A program made the position numbers and the translations under genes. A model generated the notes under the pieces. The model ran no database searches. It had not been told where the DNA came from and saw nothing but the letters and a program-made list of their open reading frames with translations. From assembly GCF_029227915.1 (NCBI RefSeq), contig NC_079887.1:25853650-25917649 (forward strand): a stretch of 64,000 nt of DNA. Reading direction: 5' to 3'. The DNA is from Hydractinia symbiolongicarpus. Lineage: Eukaryota > Cnidaria > Hydrozoa > Anthoathecata > Hydractiniidae. Of this stretch, positions 47,730 to 60,077 are shown piece by piece; position 1 is the first letter of the stretch; each line of letters opens with the position of its first letter.

Positions 47730-49968
47730 AAAAGTCGTTTGGGAAATGAGTTTTCTCCCTGGGTACTTTCTTTGTATACTTTTGACTATACGGGCCAAGC
47801 CCGGGATTAACGGGAAATCGCGGGTTTTCGTTTGCCGGCGATTAAACTTCTTTTATTCAGCGTCTCATCAAAAATGAAAACATTTTTAAAAACTACAAGT
47901 CTTATGCGTTTTAGTGGTGAAAAAATAATTTAAAAAATCGTTCTGGAAATGAGTTTACTCCCTGGGTACTTTCTTTGTATACTTTTAACTATACGGGCCG
48001 AGTCCGGGATTTAAGGAAATCGCAGGTTTTCGTTTGCCGGCGATTAAACTCCTTTTATTCAGCGTCTCATCAAATATGAAAATATTTTTAAAAACTACAA
48101 GTCTCATGCGTTTAGTAGTGAAAAAATAATTTAAAAAATCGTTCTGGAAATGAGTTTACTCACAGGGTACTTTCTTTGTATACATTCGACTATACGGGCA
48201 AAGCCCGGGATTTACGGGAAATCGCGGGTTTTCGTTTTCCGGCGATTAAACCTCTTTCATTAAGCGTCTCATCAAAAATGAAAACATTTTTGAAAAGTAC
48301 AAGTCTCATGTGTTTTAGTGGTGAAAAAAAAATTTAAAAAATCGTTCGGGAAATGAGTTTACTCCCTGGATACTTTCTTTGTATACATTCGACTATACGG
48401 GCCAAGCCCCGGATTTACGGGAAAACGCGGGATTTCGTTTGCCGGCGATTAAACCTCTTTCATTAAGCGTCTCATCAAAAATGAAAACATTTTTGAAAAC
48501 TACAAGTCTTATGCGTTTTAGTGGTGAAAAAAAAATTTAAAAAATCATTCGGGAGATGAGTTTACTTCCTGGGTACTTTCTTTGTATACATTCGACTATA
48601 CGGGCCAAGCCCCGGATTTACGAGAAAACGCGGGATTTCGTTTGCCGGCGATTAAACTTCTTTTATTCAGCGTCTCATCAAAAATGAAAACATTTTTAAA
48701 AACTACAAGTCTTATGCGTTTTAGTGGTGAAAAAATAATTTAAAAAATCGTTCTGGAAATGAATTTACTCACAGGGTACTTTCTTTGTATACATTCGACT
48801 ATACGTGCCAAGCCCGGGATTTACGGGAAATCGCGGGTTTTCGTTTGCCGGCGATTAAACTGCTTTTATTCAGCGTCTCATTAAAAATGAAAACATTCTT
48901 GAAAACTACAAGTCTCATGCGTTTTAGTGGTGAAACAATAATTTAAAAAGTCGTTTGGGAAATGAGTTTTCTCCCTGGGTACTTTCTTTGTATACTTTTG
49001 ACTATACGGGCCGAGTACAGGATTTACGGGAAATCGCAGGTTTTCGTTTGCCGGCGATTAAACTTCATTTATTCAGCGTCTCATCAAATATGAAAATATT
49101 TTTAAAAACTACAAGTCTCATGCGTTTAGTAGTGAAAAAATAATTTAAAAAATCGTTCTGGAAATGAGTTTACTCACGGGGTACTTTCTTTGTATACATT
49201 CGACTATACGGGCAAAGCCCGGGATTTACGGGAAATCGCGGGTTTTCGTTTTCCGGCGATTAAACCTCTTTCATTAAGCGTCTCATCAAAAATGAAAACA
49301 TTTTTGAAAAGTACAAGTCTCATGTGTTTTAGTGGTGAAAAAAAAATTTAAAAAATCGTTCGGGAAATGAGTTTACTCCCTGGATACTTTCTTTGTATAC
49401 ATTCGACTATACGGGCCAAGCCCCGGATTTACGGGAAAACGCGGGATTTCGTTTGCCGGCGATTAAACCTCTTTCATTAAGCGTCTCATCAAAAATGAAA
49501 ACATTTTTGAAAACTACAAGTCTTATGCGTTTTAGTGGTGAAAAAAAAATTTAAAAAATCATTCGGGAGATGAGTTTACTTCCTGGGTACTTTCTTTGTA
49601 TACATTCGACTATACGGGCCAAGCCCCGGATTTACGAGAAAACGCGGGATTTCGTTTGCCGGCGATTATACTTCTTTTATTCAGCGTCTCATCAAAAATG
49701 AAAACATTTTTAAAAACTACAAGTCTTATGCGTTTTAGTGGTGAAAAAATAATTTAAAAAATCGTTCTGGAAATGAGTTTACTCACAGGGTACTTTCTTT
49801 GTATACATTCGACTATACGTGCCAAGCCCGGGATTTACGGGAAATCGCGGGTTTTCGTTTGCCGGCGATTAAACTGCTTTTATTCAGCGTCTCATTAAAA
49901 ATGAAAACATTCTTGAAAACTACAAGTCTCATGCGTTTTAGTGGTGAAACAATAATTTAAAAAGTCGT
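47730..49968. repeat. Intact copy of the 43.37-45.36 kb block (offset 4,357 bp)
   Basis: The order P'-Q-R-S-V-T'-U-R-S-V matches 43,373-45,362 at a constant offset of 4,357 bp (CGGGAGATGAG at 44,193 and 48,550, and at 45,207 and 49,564; U at 44,598 and 48,955). At 49,719, the equivalent of 45,362, AAAAACTA continues normally with CAAGTCTTATGCG. It also matches 45.37-46.88 kb at 2,837 bp. A private change, CGGCGATTATACTTC, is seen near 49,663. Confidence 0.82.
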
Positions 49969-51930
49969 TTGGGAAATGAGTTTTCTCCCTGGGTACTTTC
50001 TTTGTATACTTTTGACTATACGGGCCGAGTACAGGATTTACGGGAAATTGCAGGTTTTCGTTTGCCGGCGATTAAACTTCATTTATTCAGCGTCTCATCA
50101 AAAATGAAAACATTTTTAAAAACTACAAGTCTTATGCGTTTTAGTGGTGAAAAAATAATTTAAAAAATCGTTCTGGAAATGAGTTTACTCCCTGGGTACT
50201 TTCTTTGTATACTTTTAACTATACGGGCCGAGTCCGGGATTTAGGGAAATCGCAGGTTTTCGTTTGCCGGCGATTAAACTCCTTTTATTCAGCGTCTCAT
50301 CAAATATGAAAATATTTTTGAAAACTACAAGTCTCGTGCGTTTAGTAGTGAAAAAATAATTTAAAAAATCGTTCTGGAAATGAGTTTACTCACAGGGCAC
50401 TTTCTTTGTATACATTCGACTATACGGGCCAAGCCCGGGATTTACGGGAAATCGCGGGTTTTCGTTTTCCGGCGATTAACCTCTTTCATTAAGCGTCTCA
50501 TCAAAAATGAAAACATTTTTGAAAAGTACAAGTCTCATGTGTTTTAGTGGTGAAAAAAAAATTTAAAAAATCGTTCGGGAAATGAGTTTACTCCCTGGAT
50601 ACTTTCTTTGTATACATTCGACTATACGGGCCAAGCCCCGGATTTACGGGAAAACGCGGGATTTCGTTTGCCGGCGATTAAACCTCTTTCATTAAGCGTC
50701 TCATCAAAAATGAAAACATTTTTGAAAACTACAAGTCTCATGCGTTTTAGTGGTGAAAAAATAATTTAAAAAATCGTTCAGGAAATGAGTTTACTCCCTG
50801 GGTACTTTCTTTGTATACTTTTGACTATACGGGCCGAGTCCGGGATTTACGGGAAATCGCGGATTTTCGTTTGCCGGCGATTAAACTTCTTTTATTCAGC
50901 GTCTCATCAAAAATGAAAACATTTTTAAAAACTACAAGTCTTATGCGTTTTAGTGGTGAAAAAATAATTTAAAAAATCGTTCTGGAAATGAGTTTACTCA
51001 CAGGGTACTTTCTTTGTATACATTCGACTATACGTGCCAAGCCCGGGATTTACGGGAAATCGCGGGGTTTCGTTTGCCGGCGATTAAACTGCTTTTATTC
51101 AACGTCTCATTAAAAATGAAGACATTCTTGAAAACTACAAGTCTCATGCGTGTTAGTGGTGAAAAAATAATTTTAAAAATCGTTCTGGAAATGAGTTTAC
51201 TCACAGGGTACTTTCTTTGTATACATTCGACTATACGTGCCAAGCCCGGGATTTACGGGAAATCGCGGGTTTTCGTTTGCCGGCAATTAAACTGCTTTTA
51301 TTCAGCGTCTCATGAAAAATGAAAACATTTTTAAAAACTACAAGTCTCATGCGTTTTAGTGGTGAAAAAGTAATTTAAAATTTCGTTCGGGAAATGAGTT
51401 TACTCCCCGGGTACTTTCTTTGTATACTTTTGACTATACGGGCCAAGCCCGGGATTTACGGGAAATCGCGGGTTTTCGTTTGCCGGCGATTAAACTTCTT
51501 TTATTCAGCGTCTCATCAAATATGAAAATATTTTTAAAAACTACAAGTCTCAGGCGTTTAGTGGTAAAAAAATAATTTAAAAAATCGTTCTGGAAATGAG
51601 TTTACTCACAGGGTACTTTCTTTGTATACATTCGACTATACGGGCCAAGCCCGGGATTTACGGGAAATCGCGGGTTTTCCTTTTCCGGCGATTAAACCTC
51701 TTTCATTAAGCGTCTCATCAAAAATGAAAACATTTTTGAAAACTACAAGTCTCATGCGTTTTAGTGGCGAAACAAAAATTTAAAAAATCATTCGGGAAAT
51801 GAGTTTACTCCCTGGGTACTTTCTTTGTATACATTCGACTATACGGGCCAAGCCCCGGATTTACGGGAAAACGCGGGATTTCGTTTGCCGGCGATTAAAC
51901 TTCTTTTATTCAGCGTCTCATCAAAAATGA
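49969..51930. repeat. Long-range copy of ~31.8-34.4 kb
   Basis: AAGTCTCGTGCG (about 50,330), CAGGGCACTTTC and the short GGCGATTAACC match 32.2-32.35 kb at an offset of about 18,140 bp. From about 50.8 kb the offset becomes 17,530 bp (CTCAGGCGTTTAG near 51,549 and 34,019). The 610 bp difference is the trimer duplicated at about 32.83-33.43 kb, which is absent here. The same material also matches 36.5-37.3 kb at 14,490 bp. Confidence 0.78.
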
Positions 51931-53190
51931 AAACATTTTTAAAAAATACAAGTCTTATGCGTTTTAGTGGTGAAAAAATAATTTAAAAAATCGTTCTGGA
52001 AATGAGTTTACTCACAGGGTACTTTCTTTGTATACATTCGACTATACGTGCCAAGCCCGGTATTTACGGGAAATCGCGGGTTTTCGTTTGCCGGCGATTA
52101 AACTGCTTTTATTCAGCGTCTCATTAAAAATGAAAACATTCTTGAAAACTACAAGTCTCATGCGTTTTAGTGGTGAAACAATAATTTAAAAAGTCGTTTG
52201 GGAAATGAGTTTTCTCCCTGGGTACTTTCTTTGTATACTTTTGACTATACGGGCCAAGCCCGGGATTAACGGGAAATGGCGGATTTTCGTTTGCCGGCGA
52301 TTAAACTTCTTTTATTCAGCGTCTCATCAAAAATGAAAACATTTTTAAAAACTACAAGTCTTATGCGTTTTAGTGGTGAAAAAATAATTTAAAAAATCGT
52401 TCTGGAAATGAGTTTACTCCCTGGGTACTTTCTTTGTATACTTTTAACTATACGGGCCGAGTCCGGGATTTAGGGAAATCGCAGGTTTTCGTTTGCCGGC
52501 GATTAAACTCCTTTTATTCAGCGTCTCATCAAATATGAAAATATTTTTGAAAACTACAAGTCTCATGCGTTTAGTAGTGAAAAAATAATTTAAAAAATCG
52601 TTCTGGAAATGAGTTTACTCACAGGGTACTTTCTTTGTATACATTCGACTATACGGGCCAAGCCAGGGATTTACGGGAAATCGCGGGTTTTCGTTTTCCG
52701 GCGATTAAACCTCTTTCTTTAAGCGTCTCATCAAAAATGAAAACATTTTTGAAAAGTACAAGTCTCATGTGTTTTAGTGGTGAAAAAAAAATTTAAAAAA
52801 TCGTTCGGGAAATGAGTTTACTCCCTGGATACTTTCTTTGTATACATTCGACTATACGGGCCAAGCCCCGGATTTACGGGAAAACGCGGGATTTCGTTTG
52901 CCGGCGATTAAACCTCTTTCATTAAGCGTCTCATCAAAAATGAAAACATTTTTGAAAACTACAAGTCTCATGCGTTTTAGTGGTGAAAAAATAATTTAAA
53001 AAATCGTTCAGGAAATGAGTTTACTCACAGGGTACTTTCTTTGTATACATTCGACTATACGTGCCAAGCCCGGGATTTACGGGAAATCGCGGGTTTCCGT
53101 TTGCCGGCGATTAAACTGCTTTTATTCAGCGTCTCATTAAAAATGAAAACATTCTTGAAAACTACAAGTCTCATGCGTTTTAGTGGTGAA
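51931..53190. repeat. Block repeated at 53.96-55.22 kb (offset 2,026 bp)
   Basis: The markers CCCGGTATTTACGGG (about 52,057 and 54,083), GGGAAATGGCGGATTTTCG (about 52,272 and 54,298) and AAGCCAGGGATTT (about 52,663 and 54,687) recur at about 2,026 bp. The order is T-P'-Q-R-S-T. A private change, CTCTTTCTTTAAGCG, is seen near 52,712. Confidence 0.78.
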
Positions 53191-53599
53191 ACAATAATTT
53201 AAAAAATCGTTCGGGAAATGAGTTTACTCCCTGGATACTTTCTTTGTATACATTCGACTATACGGGCCAAGCCCCGGATTTACGGGAAAACGCGGGATTT
53301 CGTTTGCCGGCGATTAAACCTCTTTCATTAAGCGTCTCATCAAAAATGAAAACATTTTTGAAAACTACAAGTCTCATGCGTTTTAGTGGTGAAAAAATAA
53401 TTTAAAAAATCGTTCAGGAAATGAGTTTACTCACAGGGTACTTTCTTTGTATACATTCGACTATACGTGCCAAGCCCGGGATTTACGGGAAATCGCGGGT
53501 TTCCGTTTGCCGGCGATTAAACTGCTTTTATTCAGCGTCTCATCAAAAATGAAAACATTTTTAAAAACTACAAGTCTCATGCGTTTAGTAGTGAAAAAA
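53191..53599. repeat. Two monomers S-T, with a T-to-S crossover at the left edge
   Basis: After a T monomer ending in GTGAAACAATAATTT the sequence continues as AAAAAATCGTTCGGG of the S subtype, instead of the AAAAAGTCGTTTGGG that otherwise follows. A second T monomer follows and, near 53,540, switches to a U-type end (CATCAAAAATGAAAAC through GCGTTTAGTAGTG). Both switches preserve monomer phase. Confidence 0.75.
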
Positions 53600-55422
53600 T
53601 AATTTAAAAAATCGTTCGGGAAATGAGTTTACTCCCTGGGTACTTTCTTTGCATACTTTTGACTATACGGGCCAAGCCTGGAATTAACGGGAAATCGCGG
53701 GTTTTCGTTTGCCGGCGATTAAACTTCTTTTATTCAGCGTCTCATCAAAAATGAAAACAATTTTAAAAACTACAAGTCTTATGCGTTTTAGTGGTGAAAA
53801 AATAATTTAAAAAATCGTTCTGGAAATGAGTTTACTCCCTGGGTACTTTCTTTGTATACTTTTAACTATACGGGCCGAGTCCGGGATTTAAGGAAATCGC
53901 AGGTTTTCGTTTGCCGGCGATTAAACTCCTTTTATTCAGCGTCTCATCAAAAATGAAAACATTTTTAAAAAATACAAGTCTTATGCGTTTTAGTGGTGAA
54001 AAAATAATTTAAAAAATCGTTCTGGAAATGAGTTTACTCACAGGGTACTTTCTTTGTATACATTCGACTATACGTGCCAAGCCCGGTATTTACGGGAAAT
54101 CGCGGGTTTTCGTTTGCCGGCGATTAAACTGCTTTTATTCAGCGTCTCATTAAAAATTAAAACATTCTTGAAAACTACAAGTCTCATGCGTTTTAGTGGT
54201 GAAACAATAATTTAAAAAGTCGTTTGGGAAATGAGTTTTCTCCCTGGGTACTTTCTTTGTATACTTTTGACTATACGGGCCAAGCCCGGGATTAACGGGA
54301 AATGGCGGATTTTCGTTTGCCGGCGATTAAACTTCTTTTATTCAGCGTCTCATCAAAAATGAAAACATTTTTAAAAACTACAAGTCTTATGCGTTTTAGT
54401 GGTGAAAAAATAATTTAAAAAATCGTTCTGGAAATGAGTTTACTCCCTGGGTACTTTCTTTGTATACTTTTAACTATACGGGCCGAGTCCGGGATTTAGG
54501 GAAATCGCAGGTTTTCGTTTGCCGGCGATTAAACTCCTTTTATTCAGCGTCTCATCAAATATGAAAATATTTTTGAAAACTACAAGTCTCATGCGTTTAG
54601 TAGTGAAAAAATAATTTAAAAAATCGTTCTGGAAATGAGTTTACTCACAGGGTACTTTCTTTGTATATATTCGACTATACGGGCCAAGCCAGGGATTTAC
54701 GGGAAATCGCGGGTTTTCGTTTTCCGGCGATTAAACCTCTTTCATTAAGCGTCTCATCAAAAATGAAAACATTTTTGAAAAGTACAAGTCTCATGTGTTT
54801 TAGTGGTGAAAAAAAAATTTAAAAAATCGTTCGGGAAATGAGTTTACTCCCTGGATACTTTCTTTGTATACATTCGACTATACGGGCCAAGCCCCGGATT
54901 TACGGGAAAACGCGGGATTTCGTTTGCCGGCGATTAAACCTCTTTCATTAAGCGTCTCATCAAAAATGAAAACATTTTTGAAAACTACAAGTCTCATGCG
55001 TTTTAGTGGTGAAAAAATAATTTAAAAAATCGTTCAGGAAATGAGTTTACTCACAGGGTACTTTCTTTGTATACATTCGACTATACGTGCCAAGCCCGGG
55101 ATTTACGGGAAATCGCGGGTTTCCGTTTGCCGGCGATTAAACTGCTTTTATTCAGCGTCTCATTAAAAATGAAAACATTCTTGAAAACTACAAGTCTCAT
55201 GCGTTTTAGTGGTGAAACAATAATTTAAAAAGTCGTTTGGGAAATGAGTTTTCTCCCTGGGTACTTTCTTTGTATACTTTTGACTATACGGGCCGAGTCC
55301 AGGATTTAAGGGAAATCGCAGGTTTTCGTTTGCCGGCGATTAAACTTCTTTTATTCAGCGTCTCATCAAAAATGAAAACATTTTTAAAAACTACAAGTCT
55401 CATGCGTTTAGTAGTGAAAAAA
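53600..55422. repeat. HOR unit 1: nine monomers (1,823 bp)
   Basis: Begins with P (TTTGCATACTTTTGAC, AAGCCTGG, ATTAACGGG). The order reads P-Q-T-like-P'-Q-R-S-T-U. It is longer than the basic hexamer because it includes the second copy of the 51.9-53.2 kb block. R here carries TTTGTATATATTCGAC (near 54,663) in place of GTATACATTC. Confidence 0.78.
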
Positions 55423-56637
55423 TAATTTAAAAAATCGTTCGGGAAATGAGTTTACTCCCTGGGTACTTTCTTTGCATACTTTTGACTATACGGGCCAAGC
55501 CTGGAATTAACGGGAAATCGCGGGTTTTCGTTTGCCGGCGATTAAACTTCTTTTATTCAGCGTCTCATCAAAAATGAAAACATTTTTAAAAACTACAAGT
55601 CTTATGCGTTTTAGTGGTGAAAAAATAATTTAAAAAATCGTTCTGGAAATGAGTTTACTCCCTGGGTACTTTCTTTGTATACTTTTAACTATACGGGCCG
55701 AGTCCGGGATTTAAGGAAATCGCAGGTTTTCGTTTGCCGGCGATTAAACTCCTTTTATTCAGCGTCTCATCAAATATGAAAATATTTTTAAAAACTACAA
55801 GTCTCATGCGTTTAGTAGTGAAAAAATAATTTAAAAAATCGTTCTGGAAATGAGTTTACTCACAGGGTACTTTCTTTGTATATATTCGACTATACGGGCC
55901 AAGCCAGGGATTTACGGGAAATCGCGGGTTTTCGTTTTCCGGCGATTAAACCTCTTTCATTAAGCGTCTCATCAAAAATGAAAACATTTTTGAAAAGTAC
56001 AAGTCTCATGTGTTTTAGTGGTGAAAAAAAAATTTAAAAAATCGTTCGGGAAATGAGTTTACTCCCTGGATACTTTCTTTGTATACATTCGACTATACGG
56101 GCCAAGCCCCGGATTTACGGGAAAACGCGGGATTTCGTTTGCCGGCGATTAAACCTCTTTCATTAAGCGTCTCATCAAAAATGAAAACATTTTTGAAAAC
56201 TACAAGTCTCATGCGTTTTAGTGGTGAAAAAATAATTTAAAAAATCGTTCAGGAAATGAGTTTACTCACAGGGTACTTTCTTTGTATACATTCGACTATA
56301 CGTGCCAAGCCCGGGATTTACGGGAAATCGCGGGTTTCCGTTTGCCGGCGATTAAACTGCTTTTATTCAGCGTCTCATTAAAAATGAAAACATTCTTGAA
56401 AACTACAAGTCTCATGCGTTTTAGTGGTGAAACAATAATTTAAAAAGTCGTTTGGGAAATGAGTTTTCTCCCTGGGTACTTTCTTTGTATACTTTTGACT
56501 ATACGGGCCGAGTCCAGGATTTAAGGGAAATCGCAGGTTTTCGTTTGCCGGCGATTAAACTTCTTTTATTCAGCGTCTCATCAAAAATGAAAACATTTTT
56601 AAAAACTACAAGTCTCATGCGTTTAGTAGTGAAAAAA
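55423..56637. repeat. HOR unit 2: complete hexamer P-Q-R-S-T-U (1,215 bp)
   Basis: Reference form of the higher-order repeat. P: GCATAC and ATTAACGGG. Q: ACTTTTAACTATAC and ATTTAAGGAAATC. R: CTCACAGGG, CCAGGGATTT, CGTTTTCCGGCG and AAAAGTACAAG. S: CTCCCTGGATAC, GCCCCGGATTT and AAAACGCGGG. T: GTTCAGGAAATG, ACGTGCC, GGGTTTCCG and AACTGC. U: AAAAAGTCGTTTGGG, GAGTTTTCTCCC and TTTAAGGGAAATC. U ends in GCGTTTAGTAGTG and leads back to P. Confidence 0.88.
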
Positions 56638-58257
56638 TAATTTAAAAAATCGTTCGGGAAATGAGTTTACTCCCTGGGTACTTTCTTTGCATACTTTTGA
56701 CTATACGGGCCAAGCCTGGAATTAACGGGAAATCGCGGGTTTTCGTTTGCCGGCGATTAAACGTCTTTTATTCAGCGTCTCATCAAAAATGAAAACATTT
56801 TTAAAAACTACAAGTCTTATGCGTTTTAGTGGTGAAAAAATAATTTAAAAAATCGTTCTGGAAATGAGTTTACTCCCTGGGTACTTTCTTTGTATACTTT
56901 TAACTATACGGGCCGAGTCCGGGATTTAAGGAAATCGCAGGTTTTCGTTTGCCGGCGATTAAACTCCTTTTATTCAGCGTCTCATCAAATATGAAAATAT
57001 TTTTAAAAACTACATGTCTCATGCGTTTAGTAGTGAAAAAATAATTTAAAAAATCGTTCTGGAAATGAGTTTACTCACAGGGTACTTTCTTTGTATACAT
57101 TCGACTATACGGGCAAAGCCCGGGATTTACGGGAAATCGCGGGTTTTCGTTTTCCGGCGATTAAACCTCTTTCATTAAGCGTCTCATCAAAAATGAAAAC
57201 ATTTTTGAAAAGTACAAGTCTCATGTGTTTTAGTGGTGAAAAAAAAATTTAAAAAATCGTTCGGGAAATGAGTTTACTCCCTGGATACTTTCTTTGTATA
57301 CATTCGACTATACGGGCCAAGCCCCGGATTTACGGGAAAACGCGGGATTTCGTTTGCCGGCGATTAAACCTCTTTCATTAAGCGTCTCATCAAAAATGAA
57401 AACATTTTTAAAAACTACAAGTCTCATGCGTTTAGTAGTGAAAAAATAATTTAAAAAATCGTTCTGGAAATGAGTTTACTCACAGGGTACTTTCTTTGTA
57501 TACATTCGACTATACGGGCCAAGCCAGGGATTTACGGGAAATCGCGGGTTTTCGTTTTCCGGCGATTAAACCTCTTTCATTAAGCGTCTCATCAAAAATG
57601 AAAACATTTTTGAAAAGTACAAGTCTCATGTGTTTTAGTGGTGAAAAAAAAATTTAAAAAATCGTTCGGGAAATGAGTTTACTCCCTGGATACTTTCTTT
57701 GTATACATTCGACTATACGGGCCAAGCCCCGGATTTACGGGAAAACGCGGGATTTCGTTTGCCGGCGATTAAACCTCTTTCATTAAGCGTCTCATCAAAA
57801 ATGAAAACATTTTTGAAAACTACAAGTCTCATGCGTTTTAGTGGTGAAAAAATAATTTAAAAAATCGTTCAGGAAATGAGTTTACTCACAGGGTACTTTC
57901 TTTGTATACATTCGACTATACGTGCCAAGCCCGGGATTTACGGGAAATCGCGGGTTTCCGTTTGCCGGCGATTAAACTGCTTTTATTCAGCGTCTCATTA
58001 AAAATGAAAACATTCTTGAAAACTACAAGTCTCATGCGTTTTAGTGGTGAAACAATAATTTAAAAAGTCGTTTGGGAAATGAGTTTTCTCCCTGGGTACT
58101 TTCTTTGTATACTTTTGACTATACGGGCCGAGTCCAGGATTTAGGGGAAATCGCAGGTTTTCGTTTGCCGGCGATTAAACTTCTTTTATTCAGCGTCTCA
58201 TCAAAAATGAAAACATTTTTAAAAACTACAAGTCTCATGCGTTTAGTAGTGAAAAAA
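56638..58257. repeat. HOR unit 3: eight monomers (1,620 bp)
   Basis: Order P-Q-R-S(hybrid)-R-S-T-U. The first S switches near 57,400 from its own AATGAAAACATTTTTG to the Q/U-type end (ATTTTTAAAAAC through GCGTTTAGTAGTG) and is followed by R again, so R-S has been duplicated by in-phase exchange. The first R has GGCAAAGCCCGGG and the second AAGCCAGGG, so the two come from different parent units. Private changes: AAACGTCTTTTATT near 56,760 and CTACATGTCTC near 57,010. Confidence 0.82.
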
Positions 58258-59066
58258 TAATTTAAAAAATCGTTCGGGAAATGAGTTTACTCCCTGGGTA
58301 CTTTCTTTGCATACTTTTGACTATACGGGCCAAGCCTGGAATTAACGGGAAATCGCGGGTTTTCGTTTGCCGGCGATTAAACTTCTTTTATTCAGCGTCT
58401 CATCAAAAATGAAAACATTTTTAAAAACTACAAGTCTTATGCGTTTTAGTGGTGAAAAAATAATTTAAAAAATCGTTCTGGAAATGAGTTTACTCCCTGG
58501 GTACTTTCTTTGTATACTTTTAACTATACGGGCCGAGTCCGGGATTTAAGGAAATCGCAGGTTTTCGTTTGCCGGCGATTAAACTCCTTTTATTCAGCGT
58601 CTCATCAAATATGAAAATATTTTTAAAAACTACAAGTCTCATGCGTTTAGTAGTGAAAAAATAATTTAAAAAATCGTTCTGGAAATGAGTTTACTCACAG
58701 GGTACTTTCTTTGTATACATTCGACTATACGTGCCAAGCCCGGGATTTACGGGAAATCGCGGGTTTCCGTTTGCCGGCGATTAAACTGCTTTTATTCAGC
58801 GTCTCATTAAAAATGAAAACATTCTTGAAAACTACAAGTCTCATGCGTTTTAGTGGTGAAACAATAATTTAAAAAGTCGTTTGGGAAATGAGTTTTCTCC
58901 CTGGGTACTTTCTTTGCATACTTTTGACTATACGGGCCGAGTCCAGGATTTAGGGGAAATCGCAGGTTTTCGTTTGCCGGCGATTAAACTTCTTTTATTC
59001 AGCGTCTCATCAAAAATGAAAACATTTCTAAAAACTACAAGTCTCATGCGTTTAGTAGTGAAAAAA
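58258..59066. repeat. HOR unit 4: four monomers P-Q-T-U (809 bp)
   Basis: R and S are missing: Q is followed directly by T (GTGCC, TTTCCG) near 58,680. U here carries TTTGCATAC, otherwise a P feature, and ACATTTCTAAAAAC (59,021). The unit is the reciprocal size class to the eight-monomer unit, as expected from unequal exchange that moves an R-S pair. Confidence 0.82.
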
Positions 59067-60077
59067 TAATTTAAAAAATCGTTCGGGAAATGAGTTTACT
59101 CCCTGGGTACTTTCTTTGCATACTTTTGACTATACGGGCCAAGCCTGGAATTAACGGGAAATCGCGGGTTTTCGTTTGCCGGCGATTAAACTTCTTTTAT
59201 TCAGCGTCTCATCAAAAATGAAAACATTTTTAAAAACTACAAGTCTTATGCGTTTTAGTGGTGAAAAAATAATTTAAAAAATCGTTCTGGAAATGAGTTT
59301 ACTCCCTGGGTACTTTCTTTGTATACTTTTAACTATACGGGCCGAGTCCGGGATTTAAGGAAATCGCAGGTTTTCGTTTGCCGGCGATTAAACTCCTTTT
59401 ATTCAGCGTCTCATCAAATATGAAAATATTTTTAAAAACTACAAGTCTCATGCGTTTAGTAGTGAAAAAATAATTTAAAAAATCGTTCTGGAAATGAGTT
59501 TACTCACAGGGTACTTTCTTTGTATACATTCGACTATACGGGCAAAGCCCGGGATTTACGGGAAATCGCGGGTTTTCGTTTTCCGGCGATTAAACCTCTT
59601 TCATTAAGCGTCTCATCAAAAATGAAAACATTTTTGAAAAGTACAAGTCTCATGTGTTTTAGTGGTGAAAAAAAAATTTAAAAAATCGTTCGGGAAATGA
59701 GTTTACTCCCTGGATACTTTCTTTGTATACATTCGACTATACGGGCCAAGCCCCGGATTTACGGGAAAACGCGGGATTTCGTTTGCCGGCGATTAAACCT
59801 CTTTCATTAAGCGTCTCATCAAAAATGAAAACATTTTTAAAAACTACAAGTCTCATGCGTTTAGTAGTGAAAAAATAATTTAAAAAATCGTTCGGGAAAT
59901 GAGTTTACTCCCTGGGTACTTTCTTTGTATACTTTTGACTATACGGGCCGAGTCCAGGATTTAGGGGAAATCGCAGGTTTTCGTTTGCCGGCGATTAAAC
60001 TTCTTTTATTCAGCGTCTCATCAAAAATGAAAACATTTTTAAAAACTACAAGTCTCATGCGTTTAGTAGTGAAAAAA
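59067..60077. repeat. HOR unit 5: pentamer P-Q-R-S-U' (1,011 bp)
   Basis: T is lost and S carries the hybrid end near 59,840. U' begins like P (AAAAAATCGTTCGGG, GAGTTTACTCCC) and continues like U (GGCCGAGTCCAGG, TTTAGGGGAAATC). P marker AAGCCTGGAATT is at 59,141, 1,011 bp before the next. Confidence 0.85.
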
